Source of the DNA: an uncultured Asticcacaulis sp.
Lineage (GTDB): Bacteria > Pseudomonadota > Alphaproteobacteria > Caulobacterales > Caulobacteraceae
NCBI GenBank assembly: GCA_946482045.1
Contig: CAMLPZ010000067.1
Coordinates: 1-15,904 of the forward strand
DNA: 15,904 nt
Direction: 5' to 3'
Shown here: positions 6,965-14,068 of the stretch, piece after piece
Position numbering within the stretch: the stretch's first letter is position 1
Layout of the letters: each line of letters starts with the position of its first letter
Program-made: the position numbers and the translations under genes
Notes under the pieces: generated by a model
The model's database searches: none
What the model saw: the letters and a program-made list of their open reading frames with translations, nothing else
What the model was told of the DNA's origin: nothing

Positions 6965-7417
6965 ATGCAGACAGAAGTCTTGAAGGGTAATGGAGTTATC
7001 ACGCTAAAATGCGCCGTCGTCGCGCGCGAACGTGCGGCGGACGGACATGTGCTATTGAAGGTGAGGCTGCTCGAAAATCCCTCGAGCACCCAGGTGGAAC
7101 TCGTTGAGACCGGGATTTACGAAGCGCCTGACAAGCCGTTACTCAATCTGTTATCACGTCCCTTATCCGAAATAACTTGGCCTCCGCGCGTTCAGGAAGC
7201 TTTGGCTTACGAATCCATGGATTACCTGGGTGATCTCTGCGTCACCCAGGAAAAGAGACTGCGGCGTCATCCGGGAATCGGAGACAAGACGATAAACAAG
7301 GTCCGGTCCACACTGGAGGACTTAAACCTGACCCTTGGTATGAATTTTCCGTGGTGGGATCATATACGCGAGACTTTAACTACGTCACCCGCTCAATCCA
7401 ACACTCCAGCCGGCTAA
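6965..7417 (+). CDS. Orphan RNA polymerase alpha-CTD-like protein
   Basis: A 150-residue protein of unknown role. Residues about 70-130 align by eye with the RNA polymerase alpha C-terminal domain: Y-L-G-D-L at 87-91, HPGIGDKTINKV at 102-113, and LTLGM at 122-126 match YIGDL, TPNLGKKSLTEI and LSLGM of E. coli alpha. Of the alpha residues that touch UP-element DNA, Arg265 (here Arg75), Gly296 (Gly106) and Lys298 (Lys108) are kept, Ser299 is Thr109, and Asn268, Cys269 and Glu302 are replaced by Glu78, Ala79 and Lys112. Residues 1-68 look beta-strand-rich and I do not recognise them; there is no alpha N-terminal assembly domain. ATG 6965 has GGGAG 6 nt upstream. The gene is monocistronic, with an FNR-type box. 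It could bind DNA, polymerase or an activator; the function is unproven. Confidence 0.8.
   Translation: MQTEVLKGNGVITLKCAVVARERAADGHVLLKVRLLENPSSTQVELVETGIYEAPDKPLLNLLSRPLSEITWPPRVQEALAYESMDYLGDLCVTQEKRLRRHPGIGDKTINKVRSTLEDLNLTLGMNFPWWDHIRETLTTSPAQSNTPAG
7225..7250 (+). repeat. Perfect 9-bp inverted repeat inside the alpha-CTD-like gene
   Basis: CCTGGGTGA (7225-7233), an 8-nt loop, and TCACCCAGG (7242-7250). It lies in codons 87-96, which encode the most conserved motif (YLGDL). There is no T-run, so it is not an intrinsic terminator; it may act in mRNA structure or be fortuitous. Confidence 0.5.
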
Positions 7418-7530
7418 CAGTATTAATCAAATTTGATGCCAACGTGATGACAAGAGGCCCCTCGCGGCGCCCGACGCTGTTACGTATTCATGCATCTACA
7501 TTCTCTCAAAGCGTTTCGCCTGTCCGTCAA

Positions 7531-7878
7531 CTACGCCGAAGCACTATACTGCTCAAAAGCCTCCAGTGCATCCGCAGCGTACATAAGCGACGGTCCGCCG
7601 CCCATATAGACCGCCATGCCGAGACATTCCTCCACCTCAGCCTTACTGGCTCCCAGCCGGACGAGCGCCTCGGTATGGAAGCCGATGCAACCATCGCATT
7701 GCTTAGCCACGCCGATCGCAAGCGCGATCAGTTCCTTGGTCTTCTTGTCCAGAGCGCCGTCCCTGGTAGCAGCCTGCGCCATTGCGGAGAAACCTGCCAT
7801 GGTGTCAGGGATGTCTTTGCGCAAGGCCTTAATGCCTACCGAGATGCGCGCGGTGATTTCGGGATAATTTTTGGACAT
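7531..7878 (-). CDS. AhpD-like / carboxymuconolactone decarboxylase family protein
   Basis: A 115-residue helical protein of the carboxymuconolactone decarboxylase (AhpD-like) superfamily. The redox motif is C-D-G-C-I-G-F-H (Cys61, Cys64, His68), the CxxC-xxx-H arrangement used by AhpD-type peroxidases and disulfide reductants, preceded by KTKELIALAIGVAKQ and followed by EALVRLGASKAEVEECLG, both typical. It is the last gene of the sqr operon, 6 bp after the DUF2892 gene. This suggests a thiol-based role in handling reactive sulfur or peroxide, though neither substrate nor reductant can be read from the sequence. It converges with the alpha-CTD-like gene; the 113-bp gap shows no clear terminator. 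Confidence 0.88.
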   Translation of the reverse strand: MSKNYPEITARISVGIKALRKDIPDTMAGFSAMAQAATRDGALDKKTKELIALAIGVAKQCDGCIGFHTEALVRLGASKAEVEECLGMAVYMGGGPSLMYAADALEAFEQYSASA

Positions 7879-7884
7879 GCAAGC

Positions 7885-8088
7885 CTACTTGAATGCGCTG
7901 CCTGGCTTGATGCCAAGCGCCTTGAAGACCATCGCCGCCGGGCAGAAGCCGGTGAATGCCGCCTGAACCATGTTAGCGCCGGCAAAAGCCGACAGAAGGT
8001 ACCACCATGGTGTCAGGGCGTAACCGAGGGCCAGTCCCAGCAGGACCACCAGCCCGGCAAATGCCAGGACTGCCTTGTCGAGAGTCAT
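7885..8088 (-). CDS. DUF2892 inner-membrane protein (YgaP-type membrane domain)
   Basis: A 67-residue protein with two closely spaced transmembrane helices, about residues 8-25 and 28-47, and the family motif A-F-T-G-F-C-P (Cys49). DUF2892 forms the membrane part of E. coli YgaP, where it is fused to a rhodanese domain and the matching Cys takes part in sulfur chemistry. Here it stands alone, only 2 bp after sqr and 6 bp before the AhpD-like gene, while the rhodanese is encoded separately on the opposite strand at 9481. It probably anchors or receives sulfane sulfur at the membrane; this is inferred from YgaP and context. Confidence 0.88.
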   Translation of the reverse strand: MTLDKAVLAFAGLVVLLGLALGYALTPWWYLLSAFAGANMVQAAFTGFCPAAMVFKALGIKPGSAFK

Positions 8089-8090
8089 TG

Positions 8091-9383
8091 CTATATCTCC
8101 TCTTTCAGTTTGTGCGCGCCAATCAGGTCGAGCGCCATCTTCTCAAAAAACAGTTCCGACTTGCCAGCCTTGACCTTGCCAATGAAGTAGCCTTCGAAGG
8201 CGACCTTGGCCATGTGCACCCACTTGCCGGATACCGACCAGTTGATGTTGCGCGGCGGAATCTGCGGCTGGGCGAAAAAGGCGACGCCGCCGTCACCGAA
8301 GTCGGCCAGGCATATGGCGTTCCAGGTTGCTTCGTGCGTTGGTTTTTTGCCCTCGATCGCATCCTTGATATTCTGCGTCACGGCTGTGACCATGGATTCG
8401 ATCATGAAGCCGGTCTTAGGCACGCCGACAGGAACCGCGGTCTTACCCATCGGCGGAATGGCGACGCACACGCCCAGGGCATACACGTTGGAAAAGACCG
8501 GGTTGCGCTGGTGCTTGTCGATCAGGATGAACCCGCGCGGATTTGTGAGGTTTTCAATCCCGCGCACGGCTTCAACACCACGAAAGGCGGGCAGCATCAT
8601 TGAAAACCCAAATGCCAGTTCATGGTCCGCCTTGTGCGCGCCCTCCTCCGTCAGTTCCTCGATGAACATTCTGCCGGCTTCAACCTTGCTTACCTTGGCA
8701 TTGATGATCCACTTGATGTGCCGGTTGCGCATCTCGCTTTCCAGCAGGCCCTTGGTGTCGCCCACCCCATCAAGACCGAGGTGGCCGATATAGGGTTCTG
8801 AGGTAACGAAGGTCATCGGCACGCGGTCTCGCACCTTGCGCTTGCGCAGTTCCGTATCAGCGATCATGGCGAACTCGTACGCCGGTCCGAAACAGGACGC
8901 GCCTTGAACAGCCCCAATAATGATCGGCTTCGGATCGGCGGCCAGGGCATCGAAGGCCTTTGCCGCCGCTTCGGCGTGATCGATATGGCAAACCGAAGAC
9001 GTGAAACCTTCCGGGCCAAGTCCTGGAATTTCGTCGAACGCCAGTTCCGGACCGGTGGCGATGACCATATAATCATAAGGAATTTCGTGGCCATTGTTCA
9101 GATGCACGACGTTGGCGGCCGGGTCGACGCGCGAAGCCCCTTCGGTATAGAAGCGAATGCCCTTCTTCTTGAAGACCGGCTTCAGGTCGACTTCGATGGC
9201 GTCACGTTTGCGCCAACTTACGGCCACCCAGGGGTTTGACGGGACGAAGTGATAGGTGTCGCCCCTGTTAACGACGATGATCTCGGCCCTTGAACCAAGG
9301 GCCTCATGAAGCTCGAACGCCGCCACCGAACCGCCGAGGCCGGCTCCCAGAATCACAATACGCGGCTTGACGGAACCCGCCAT
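8091..9383 (-). CDS. sqr: Sulfide:quinone oxidoreductase, type I-like
   Basis: SQR is a peripheral-membrane FAD protein that oxidises sulfide to sulfane sulfur and reduces quinone. In the 430 residues, the FAD-binding Rossmann motif IVILGAGLGG is at 9-18 and a second ATG-type motif (VIATGP) at 107-112. All three cysteines of the Acidithiobacillus enzyme appear in matching surroundings: Cys132 (SVCHIDHA, for Cys128), Cys164 (GASCFGPAYEF, for Cys160) and Cys358 (TWNAICLADFGD, for Cys356). YIGHLG, VPKTGFMIESMV and the C-terminal amphipathic WVHMAKVAFEGYF also match. The start has a strong AAGGAGG 5 nt before ATG 9383. It leads an operon with the DUF2892 and AhpD-like genes, from a promoter overlapped by a SqrR/BigR-like operator. 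I found nothing missing; confidence in SQR over a related flavocytochrome or NDH-2 is high because of the cysteines. Confidence 0.93.
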   Translation of the reverse strand: MAGSVKPRIVILGAGLGGSVAAFELHEALGSRAEIIVVNRGDTYHFVPSNPWVAVSWRKRDAIEVDLKPVFKKKGIRFYTEGASRVDPAANVVHLNNGHEIPYDYMVIATGPELAFDEIPGLGPEGFTSSVCHIDHAEAAAKAFDALAADPKPIIIGAVQGASCFGPAYEFAMIADTELRKRKVRDRVPMTFVTSEPYIGHLGLDGVGDTKGLLESEMRNRHIKWIINAKVSKVEAGRMFIEELTEEGAHKADHELAFGFSMMLPAFRGVEAVRGIENLTNPRGFILIDKHQRNPVFSNVYALGVCVAIPPMGKTAVPVGVPKTGFMIESMVTAVTQNIKDAIEGKKPTHEATWNAICLADFGDGGVAFFAQPQIPPRNINWSVSGKWVHMAKVAFEGYFIGKVKAGKSELFFEKMALDLIGAHKLKEEI

Positions 9384-9415
9384 GTTCGCCTCCTTTTCGA
9401 TCAGGCCACTTGGCC

Positions 9416-9443
9416 TTGACTTACTTTTGTAATTTCATATATT
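9416..9443 (+). promoter_or_regulatory. Rhodanese-RND-arsR operon promoter (sigma70-type)
   Basis: -35 TTGACT (9416-9421) and -10 TATATT (9438-9443), 16 nt apart, each 5 of 6 to consensus. Start near 9450. Its -10 shares bases 9441-9443 with the sqr -10 on the other strand and with the operator, giving two face-to-face promoters under one site. Confidence 0.7.
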
Positions 9444-9459
9444 CTAAAATACGAAAATA
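9438..9459. promoter_or_regulatory. Putative SqrR/BigR-type operator
   Basis: An inverted repeat with arms TATATTC and GAAAATA (6 of 7 paired) around 8 nt; the core ATTC-N8-GAAA differs by one base from ATTC-N8-GAAT, the motif I recall for the persulfide-responsive repressors SqrR and BigR. It overlaps the -10 elements of both divergent promoters. The matching repressor is encoded at the end of the rightward operon (14065-14388). Confidence 0.7.
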
Positions 9460-9468
9460 ACTTGTCAA
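9441..9468 (-). promoter_or_regulatory. sqr promoter (sigma70-type)
   Basis: On the minus strand, -35 TTGACA (9468-9463) is a perfect hexamer, followed after 16 nt by -10 TAGAAT (9446-9441), 5 of 6 to consensus. Start is predicted near 9434. The -10 lies inside the inverted repeat 9438-9459, so a bound repressor would block polymerase. Confidence 0.7.
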
Positions 9469-9480
9469 CCGGAGAATACG

Positions 9481-9813
9481 ATGTTCGGTCTATCCCCCTC
9501 CAAGGTTCAGAACCTTGATCCGGATCAATTACATGCCGGCCTGAAACGCGGAGATATGGTGCTTGTCGATGTCCGGGAGCCGGATGAACACCGCGCCGAG
9601 CGCATTGCCGGCGCGATATCCCAACCGCTGTCGTGCTTCGATCCCGCGGCCGTGCCCTGCGCAACAGGCAAGACGGTCGTGCTGCACTGCGCGGGCGGCG
9701 TCCGCTCGGCCAAGGCTTTGGAAGCCTGCCGCCGCGCCGGCGTTCCCGTGACACATCACCTGGCTGGAGGCATCGCCGCATGGAAGTCGCGCGGCTTGCC
9801 GACTGTCCGCTGA
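9481..9813 (+). CDS. Single-domain rhodanese (sulfurtransferase)
   Basis: A 110-residue rhodanese domain expected to carry sulfane sulfur as a persulfide on its active-site cysteine. The active loop is C-A-G-G-V-R-S with Cys70, followed by the usual helix (AKALEACRRAG) and the C-terminal LAGGIAAWKSRGLP signature; VLVDVREPDEHRAERIAGA is the CH2A-like motif. No signal peptide or membrane helix, so it is cytoplasmic. GGAG lies 6 nt before ATG 9481. It is first in the operon with the RND adaptor 14 bp downstream. It corresponds to the rhodanese half of YgaP, whose membrane half is the DUF2892 gene at 7885-8088. Likely acceptor or donor of the sulfur made by SQR. Confidence 0.92.
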   Translation: MFGLSPSKVQNLDPDQLHAGLKRGDMVLVDVREPDEHRAERIAGAISQPLSCFDPAAVPCATGKTVVLHCAGGVRSAKALEACRRAGVPVTHHLAGGIAAWKSRGLPTVR

Positions 9814-9827
9814 AAACAGGTTGACCT

Positions 9828-10838
9828 ATGTTGTCCAGATTACCCGTCGTTTTCGTCTTAGCCGGCGCTTTGGCCGCGTGCGGACACCAGGAGCCTCCTC
9901 CCGCAGCCAAATCCGGAGCATCGGGGCCCACCCAACGGGTCGAGCTTCGCCACGTCGATGACCTGAAACCCGTGCCGGGAATGTATACCACCTACAAGAT
10001 CGCCGAAGCCACGGCGCGTTTGTCGGGCATTCTGGCAGACCTGCGGGTACGGGAAGGCGAGATGGTCCGCAAGGGGCAGGTGATCGGGTGGGTGGAGGAT
10101 CGCAAGATCGGACAGCAGACCAGCGCCTACAATGCTCAGGCTGCCGCCGCTGAGGCCCAGGCTGTTCAGGCAAAGGCACACTATAATCGCGTCAAGACCC
10201 TGGTCGACAAAGGCATATATGCCCAGGCAGCCCTGGATCAGGCCGAAGCCGATTTCAAAGCGGCGGAAGCGAATATCCGCGCCGCCCGGGCCCAAGCCGC
10301 CGCCAGCGGCGCCTACGGCAATGAAGGCGCGATCGTCAGTCCGGACAACGGACGCATCCTGCGCGTACCGGTGCCGAAAGGGGCCGTCGTGATGATGGGG
10401 CAGTCTGTGGCAACCGTTACGTCCGGCGAGCCCCTGGTGCGCATTGAATTGCCGGAAGCCCAGGGCCGCGCTTTGAAAACGGGCGATTCTGTACGCCTGT
10501 CATCCGGAGAGCGGACGACGACCGGCACGATCACCCAGATCTATCCCTCGGCCACGCAAGGACAAATCGTCGCTGACGTGACTCCCGCGGGTCTTGAGGA
10601 CCTTCCGATCGGCGCGCGTGTTACCGCCTATGTCAGGCTCGGCCACCGCCAGGCCATCCTGCTTCCGCGCGATTACGTCCAGACCCGTTATGGCCTTGAC
10701 TATGTTCGTCTGGCGCAAGGAAACGGCAGCGTTCTGGAAACGACGGTCGAGACGGCGCCTTATGACAACGGGTATGTAGAGGTCATCGGCGGGCTGAATA
10801 ACGGCGATCGCGTCGCGGCGTATGGCGGTGGCAAATGA
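9828..10838 (+). CDS. RND efflux periplasmic adaptor, lipoprotein
   Basis: A 336-residue membrane-fusion protein that would link the RND pump to an outer-membrane channel. The N-terminus is a lipoprotein signal with lipobox L-A-A-C (Cys18), so it is tethered to the inner-membrane periplasmic face. After it come a lipoyl-like half motif (VREGEMVRKGQVIGWVED, about residues 74-91), a short Ala/Gln-rich coiled-coil hairpin (about 92-160, with LVDKGIYAQAALDQAEADFKAAE), the second lipoyl half (GRILRVPVPKGAVVMMGQ) and beta-barrel and membrane-proximal domains. It lies 14 bp after the rhodanese gene and overlaps the RND gene by ATGA. The hairpin is short for an adaptor that reaches a TolC-type channel directly. 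Substrate unknown. Confidence 0.9.
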   Translation: MLSRLPVVFVLAGALAACGHQEPPPAAKSGASGPTQRVELRHVDDLKPVPGMYTTYKIAEATARLSGILADLRVREGEMVRKGQVIGWVEDRKIGQQTSAYNAQAAAAEAQAVQAKAHYNRVKTLVDKGIYAQAALDQAEADFKAAEANIRAARAQAAASGAYGNEGAIVSPDNGRILRVPVPKGAVVMMGQSVATVTSGEPLVRIELPEAQGRALKTGDSVRLSSGERTTTGTITQIYPSATQGQIVADVTPAGLEDLPIGARVTAYVRLGHRQAILLPRDYVQTRYGLDYVRLAQGNGSVLETTVETAPYDNGYVEVIGGLNNGDRVAAYGGGK

Positions 10839-13800
10839 CGGACAAGACCTTGGGTATTTCCGGGCGCCTCACCAGGGCCACTCTGAATTCACCACTCACA
10901 CCGCTGTTTCTGCTCGTTGCCATTATGGTTGGCCTGCTGGCGGTAGTGTCGATTCCACGCGAGGAAGAACCGCAGATTAGCGTGCCGATGGTCGATATTT
11001 CGGTGGCGGCGCCCGGCCTGCGCGCCGCTGATGCAACAGAGCTGATCGCCAAGCCGCTCGAAGCCATCGTTAAAAGCGTGTCCGGCGTTGAGCATGTTTA
11101 CAGTTTTATCGACGACGACCGCGTGCTGGTGACGGCCCGCTTTATCGTCGGTACCGACCCGGATAATGCCGCTGTCCGCATTCATGAGAAACTGCGCGCC
11201 AATTACCTCCATTTGCCGTCCGGAATTCCGGAACCACTGGTACAGGTGCGTGGCATCAATGATGTCCCGGCCCTTGTCCTCACCCTCTCACCCAGGCGCG
11301 GTGCCGGAGACCGGCTAACCAACCAGGCGCTTTACGACCTCGCCACCAAGCTTCGGACGGAGCTGATGAAGGTAGAGAATGTTGGCCTGACCTTCATTGT
11401 TGGCGGCCGCCCTCGCGAAATCCGCATAGAGCCGGACGCAGCCCTGATGCGCGCGCGGGGCGTGTCGCTGGACACGTTGATGAACGCAGTCAAGGCGGCC
11501 AACTCCAGCTTTCCTGCGGGACGCCTGCGCCATGACAACCAAGCTCTGGCTGTGACCGCCGGACAAAGTTTTCAGACCGCGCAGGACATCGGCCTGATCA
11601 CGGTTCCTTCGGTGGGCGGACAAAACGTACTCGTCCGCGATGTCGCGCACGTCGTCGAAGCGCCTCGCGAAGACCAGGCGCATGTGTTCCGCTACAGCCA
11701 GGCCAAGAACGGGGAATGGCGTCAGGTTCCTGCCGTTTCACTGGCGCTGGCCAAACGCCAGGGCGCGAATGCCGTGGTCGTGTCGCACGCCGTCCTGACC
11801 CGTTTGGCGGCGCTGAAAGGAACGCTCATTCCTGAAAGTGTCGATGTCGCGGTCATGCGCGACTACGGCGAAAGCGCCAACGAAAAGGCCAATGAACTGC
11901 TGTTTCATCTGGGTCTGGCCACGGTGTCCATCGTCGTTTTGATCGGTTTCGCCATCGGATGGCGAGAAGCGGCTGTGACGGCGGTAGTCATCCCGACAAC
12001 GATCCTTTTGACCCTGTTTGCCTCAAACCTGATGGGCTACACGATCAATCGCGTCAGCCTGTTCGCCCTGATCTTCTCCATCGGCATCCTGGTCGATGAC
12101 GCCATCGTCATGATCGAGAACATCTCGCGTCATTGGGCAATGAGCGACGGCCGCTCCCGCGTCCAGGCCACTGTCGATGCCGTCGCTGAAGTCGGAAATC
12201 CAACCATCATCGCCACTCTGACAGTGGTCGCCGCGCTCCTGCCCATGCTGTTCGTCTCCGGGCTTATGGGGCCTTATATGGCGCCCATTCCAATCAATGC
12301 CTCGGCGGCCATGATCTTTTCGTTTTTCGTCGCCGTAGTGCTGGCGCCATGGCTGATGATCCGCTTTGCCCGCAAAGCGCTGCCGGCGCATGGCCGCGAA
12401 CATGATCACGAAGGGTTCTTCGGCCGCATCTACCGCCGCGTCGCGTCGGCCGTCATCAGGGACCGCAAGACCGCCGGCCGTTTCCTGACCGTCGTGGGCC
12501 TCGCTACCTTGGTGGCCTGCGCCATGTTCGCCACCAAGACAGTGACGGTCAAGCTTTTGCCGTTCGACAACAAGTCGGAACTTCAGGTCATTGCCGATCT
12601 GCCGGAAGGGACGTCGCTGGAGACCACCCAGCGCATATTGAACCAAGCCGCCCAGATCGCCACCGGCCTGGCCGAAGTCGAGGCCATCGACTCCTATGCA
12701 GGCACCGCCGCGCCCTTCAACTTCAATGGCCTGGTGCGCCATTATTATTTCCGCACCAATCCGGAACAAGGCGACCTCAACGTCCAACTCACACCCAAGC
12801 ACGACCGTTCACGCGCCAGCCACGCCATTGCGCTCGACCTGCGCCGGCGCCTGAAGGCAGTCCCGTTGCCGCCAGGCGGCGTGCTGAAAGTCGTCGAAGC
12901 GCCGCCGGGGCCGCCGGTTATGGCTACCCTCCTGGCCGAGGTCTATGGGCCGGACGCTCCCACGCGCCGCGCGGTCGCCGAGAAGGTCAAGGCCATCTTC
13001 AAGTCCGTTCCCTACATCGTCGATGTCGATGATTCCTACGGTATCGCCGCTCCGCGCGTAAAGGTGGTCGCGGACCGTACCCGGCTTGAGGCGTTGAACG
13101 TACAGGATGGGCAGGTTTACGGCAGCCTGAACGCGCTGATGAACGGCCAGGTCCTCGGCTATGCCAGCCGTGGCGGCGGCCGCACGCCCCTTGAGATCGC
13201 CCTGCGCCTGCCGCAGTCGCAGAAGACCCTGAGCCCGTCGCTCATGGCGATGCCCGTCGCAACATCTCAAACGAGCGAAGGCGTGCGACTGGTATCCCTG
13301 GACGAAGTGGCGCGCGTGAGCCGTGACACCACCTCCCCCCATCTGTTCCGCAGGGATGGCCGCGATGTGGACATGGTCATGGCGGAGTTGGCCGGGCAGT
13401 ATGAAGCGCCCATCTACGGCATCCTGGATGTCAACAAGGCTATCGCGGCGGCAGACTGGAAAGGCCGCACACCGCCTGCCGTTCGTTTCAACGGTCAGCC
13501 TGCCGACGAACGCCAGCCGACGGTCTTATGGGACGGCGAATGGGAGATTACCTGGGTGACCTTCCGCGACATGGGCGCAGCTTTCGGGATCGCATTGCTC
13601 GGTATCTATGTTCTGGTTGTCGCGCAGTTCAAATCGTTCAAACTGCCCCTGGTTATCCTGACGCCGGTGCCGTTGACCCTCATAGGGATTGTCATCGGCC
13701 ATATACTCTTCCAGGCGCCCTTCACCGCCACCTCGATGATCGGCTTCATCGCCCTGGCCGGCATTATTGTTCGCAATTCCATCCTGCTGGTCGACTTTAT

Positions 13801-14068
13801 ACGTCACAGCAAGCTGGCCGATGGCAGCTATGACCGCCCGCTCAAGGAAATCCTGCTCGACGCCGGTGCAACGCGGTTCAAGCCGATCCTGCTTACGGCT
13901 CTGGCGGCGATGATCGGCGCGGCAGTCATCCTCACCGATCCGATTTTCCAGGGCTTAGCGATCTCGCTGTTGTTTGGTCTTCTGTCCTCGACCCTGTTGA
14001 CGGTGCTGGTGATACCCGCCATCTACGTCGTCATGCGCGGCGAACGCGCGGAAAGACCTGAAGTATGA
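10835..14068 (+). CDS. RND efflux transporter permease (HAE1-like)
   Basis: A 1077-residue proton-driven inner-membrane pump. The topology is classic RND: one N-terminal helix (about residues 23-40), a large periplasmic loop, a block of helices (about 340-560), a second periplasmic loop (about 575-895) and a last helix block (about 900-1065). In TM4, GILVDDAIVMIEN has Asp421 and Asp422, matching AcrB Asp407/Asp408 and unlike the CzcA-type heavy-metal pattern. In TM10, GIIVRNSILLVDF has Arg980 where AcrB has Lys940, conserving charge. ATG 10835 overlaps the adaptor stop and its own stop overlaps the arsR start, so the three are translationally coupled. No outer-membrane channel gene is present. 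Being in a rhodanese/SqrR-type operon, it may export a sulfur species or a compound made under sulfide stress; the substrate cannot be read from the sequence. Confidence 0.93.
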   Translation: MTDKTLGISGRLTRATLNSPLTPLFLLVAIMVGLLAVVSIPREEEPQISVPMVDISVAAPGLRAADATELIAKPLEAIVKSVSGVEHVYSFIDDDRVLVTARFIVGTDPDNAAVRIHEKLRANYLHLPSGIPEPLVQVRGINDVPALVLTLSPRRGAGDRLTNQALYDLATKLRTELMKVENVGLTFIVGGRPREIRIEPDAALMRARGVSLDTLMNAVKAANSSFPAGRLRHDNQALAVTAGQSFQTAQDIGLITVPSVGGQNVLVRDVAHVVEAPREDQAHVFRYSQAKNGEWRQVPAVSLALAKRQGANAVVVSHAVLTRLAALKGTLIPESVDVAVMRDYGESANEKANELLFHLGLATVSIVVLIGFAIGWREAAVTAVVIPTTILLTLFASNLMGYTINRVSLFALIFSIGILVDDAIVMIENISRHWAMSDGRSRVQATVDAVAEVGNPTIIATLTVVAALLPMLFVSGLMGPYMAPIPINASAAMIFSFFVAVVLAPWLMIRFARKALPAHGREHDHEGFFGRIYRRVASAVIRDRKTAGRFLTVVGLATLVACAMFATKTVTVKLLPFDNKSELQVIADLPEGTSLETTQRILNQAAQIATGLAEVEAIDSYAGTAAPFNFNGLVRHYYFRTNPEQGDLNVQLTPKHDRSRASHAIALDLRRRLKAVPLPPGGVLKVVEAPPGPPVMATLLAEVYGPDAPTRRAVAEKVKAIFKSVPYIVDVDDSYGIAAPRVKVVADRTRLEALNVQDGQVYGSLNALMNGQVLGYASRGGGRTPLEIALRLPQSQKTLSPSLMAMPVATSQTSEGVRLVSLDEVARVSRDTTSPHLFRRDGRDVDMVMAELAGQYEAPIYGILDVNKAIAAADWKGRTPPAVRFNGQPADERQPTVLWDGEWEITWVTFRDMGAAFGIALLGIYVLVVAQFKSFKLPLVILTPVPLTLIGIVIGHILFQAPFTATSMIGFIALAGIIVRNSILLVDFIRHSKLADGSYDRPLKEILLDAGATRFKPILLTALAAMIGAAVILTDPIFQGLAISLLFGLLSSTLLTVLVIPAIYVVMRGERAERPEV

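Noticed and set aside
7426..7437. Palindrome ATCAAATTTGAT considered as an FNR site
   Set aside because: The half sites face the wrong way (ATCAA then TTTGAT); it lacks TTGAT-N4-ATCAA and lies between converging genes.
7351..8190. 279-codon plus-strand open frame over the AhpD-like and DUF2892 genes
   Set aside because: Antisense to two genes with clear family motifs; its translation has no domain-like character.
12023..12802. 259-codon minus-strand open frame inside the RND gene
   Set aside because: Shadow of the RND gene; no start signal and repetitive Gly/Asp/His composition.
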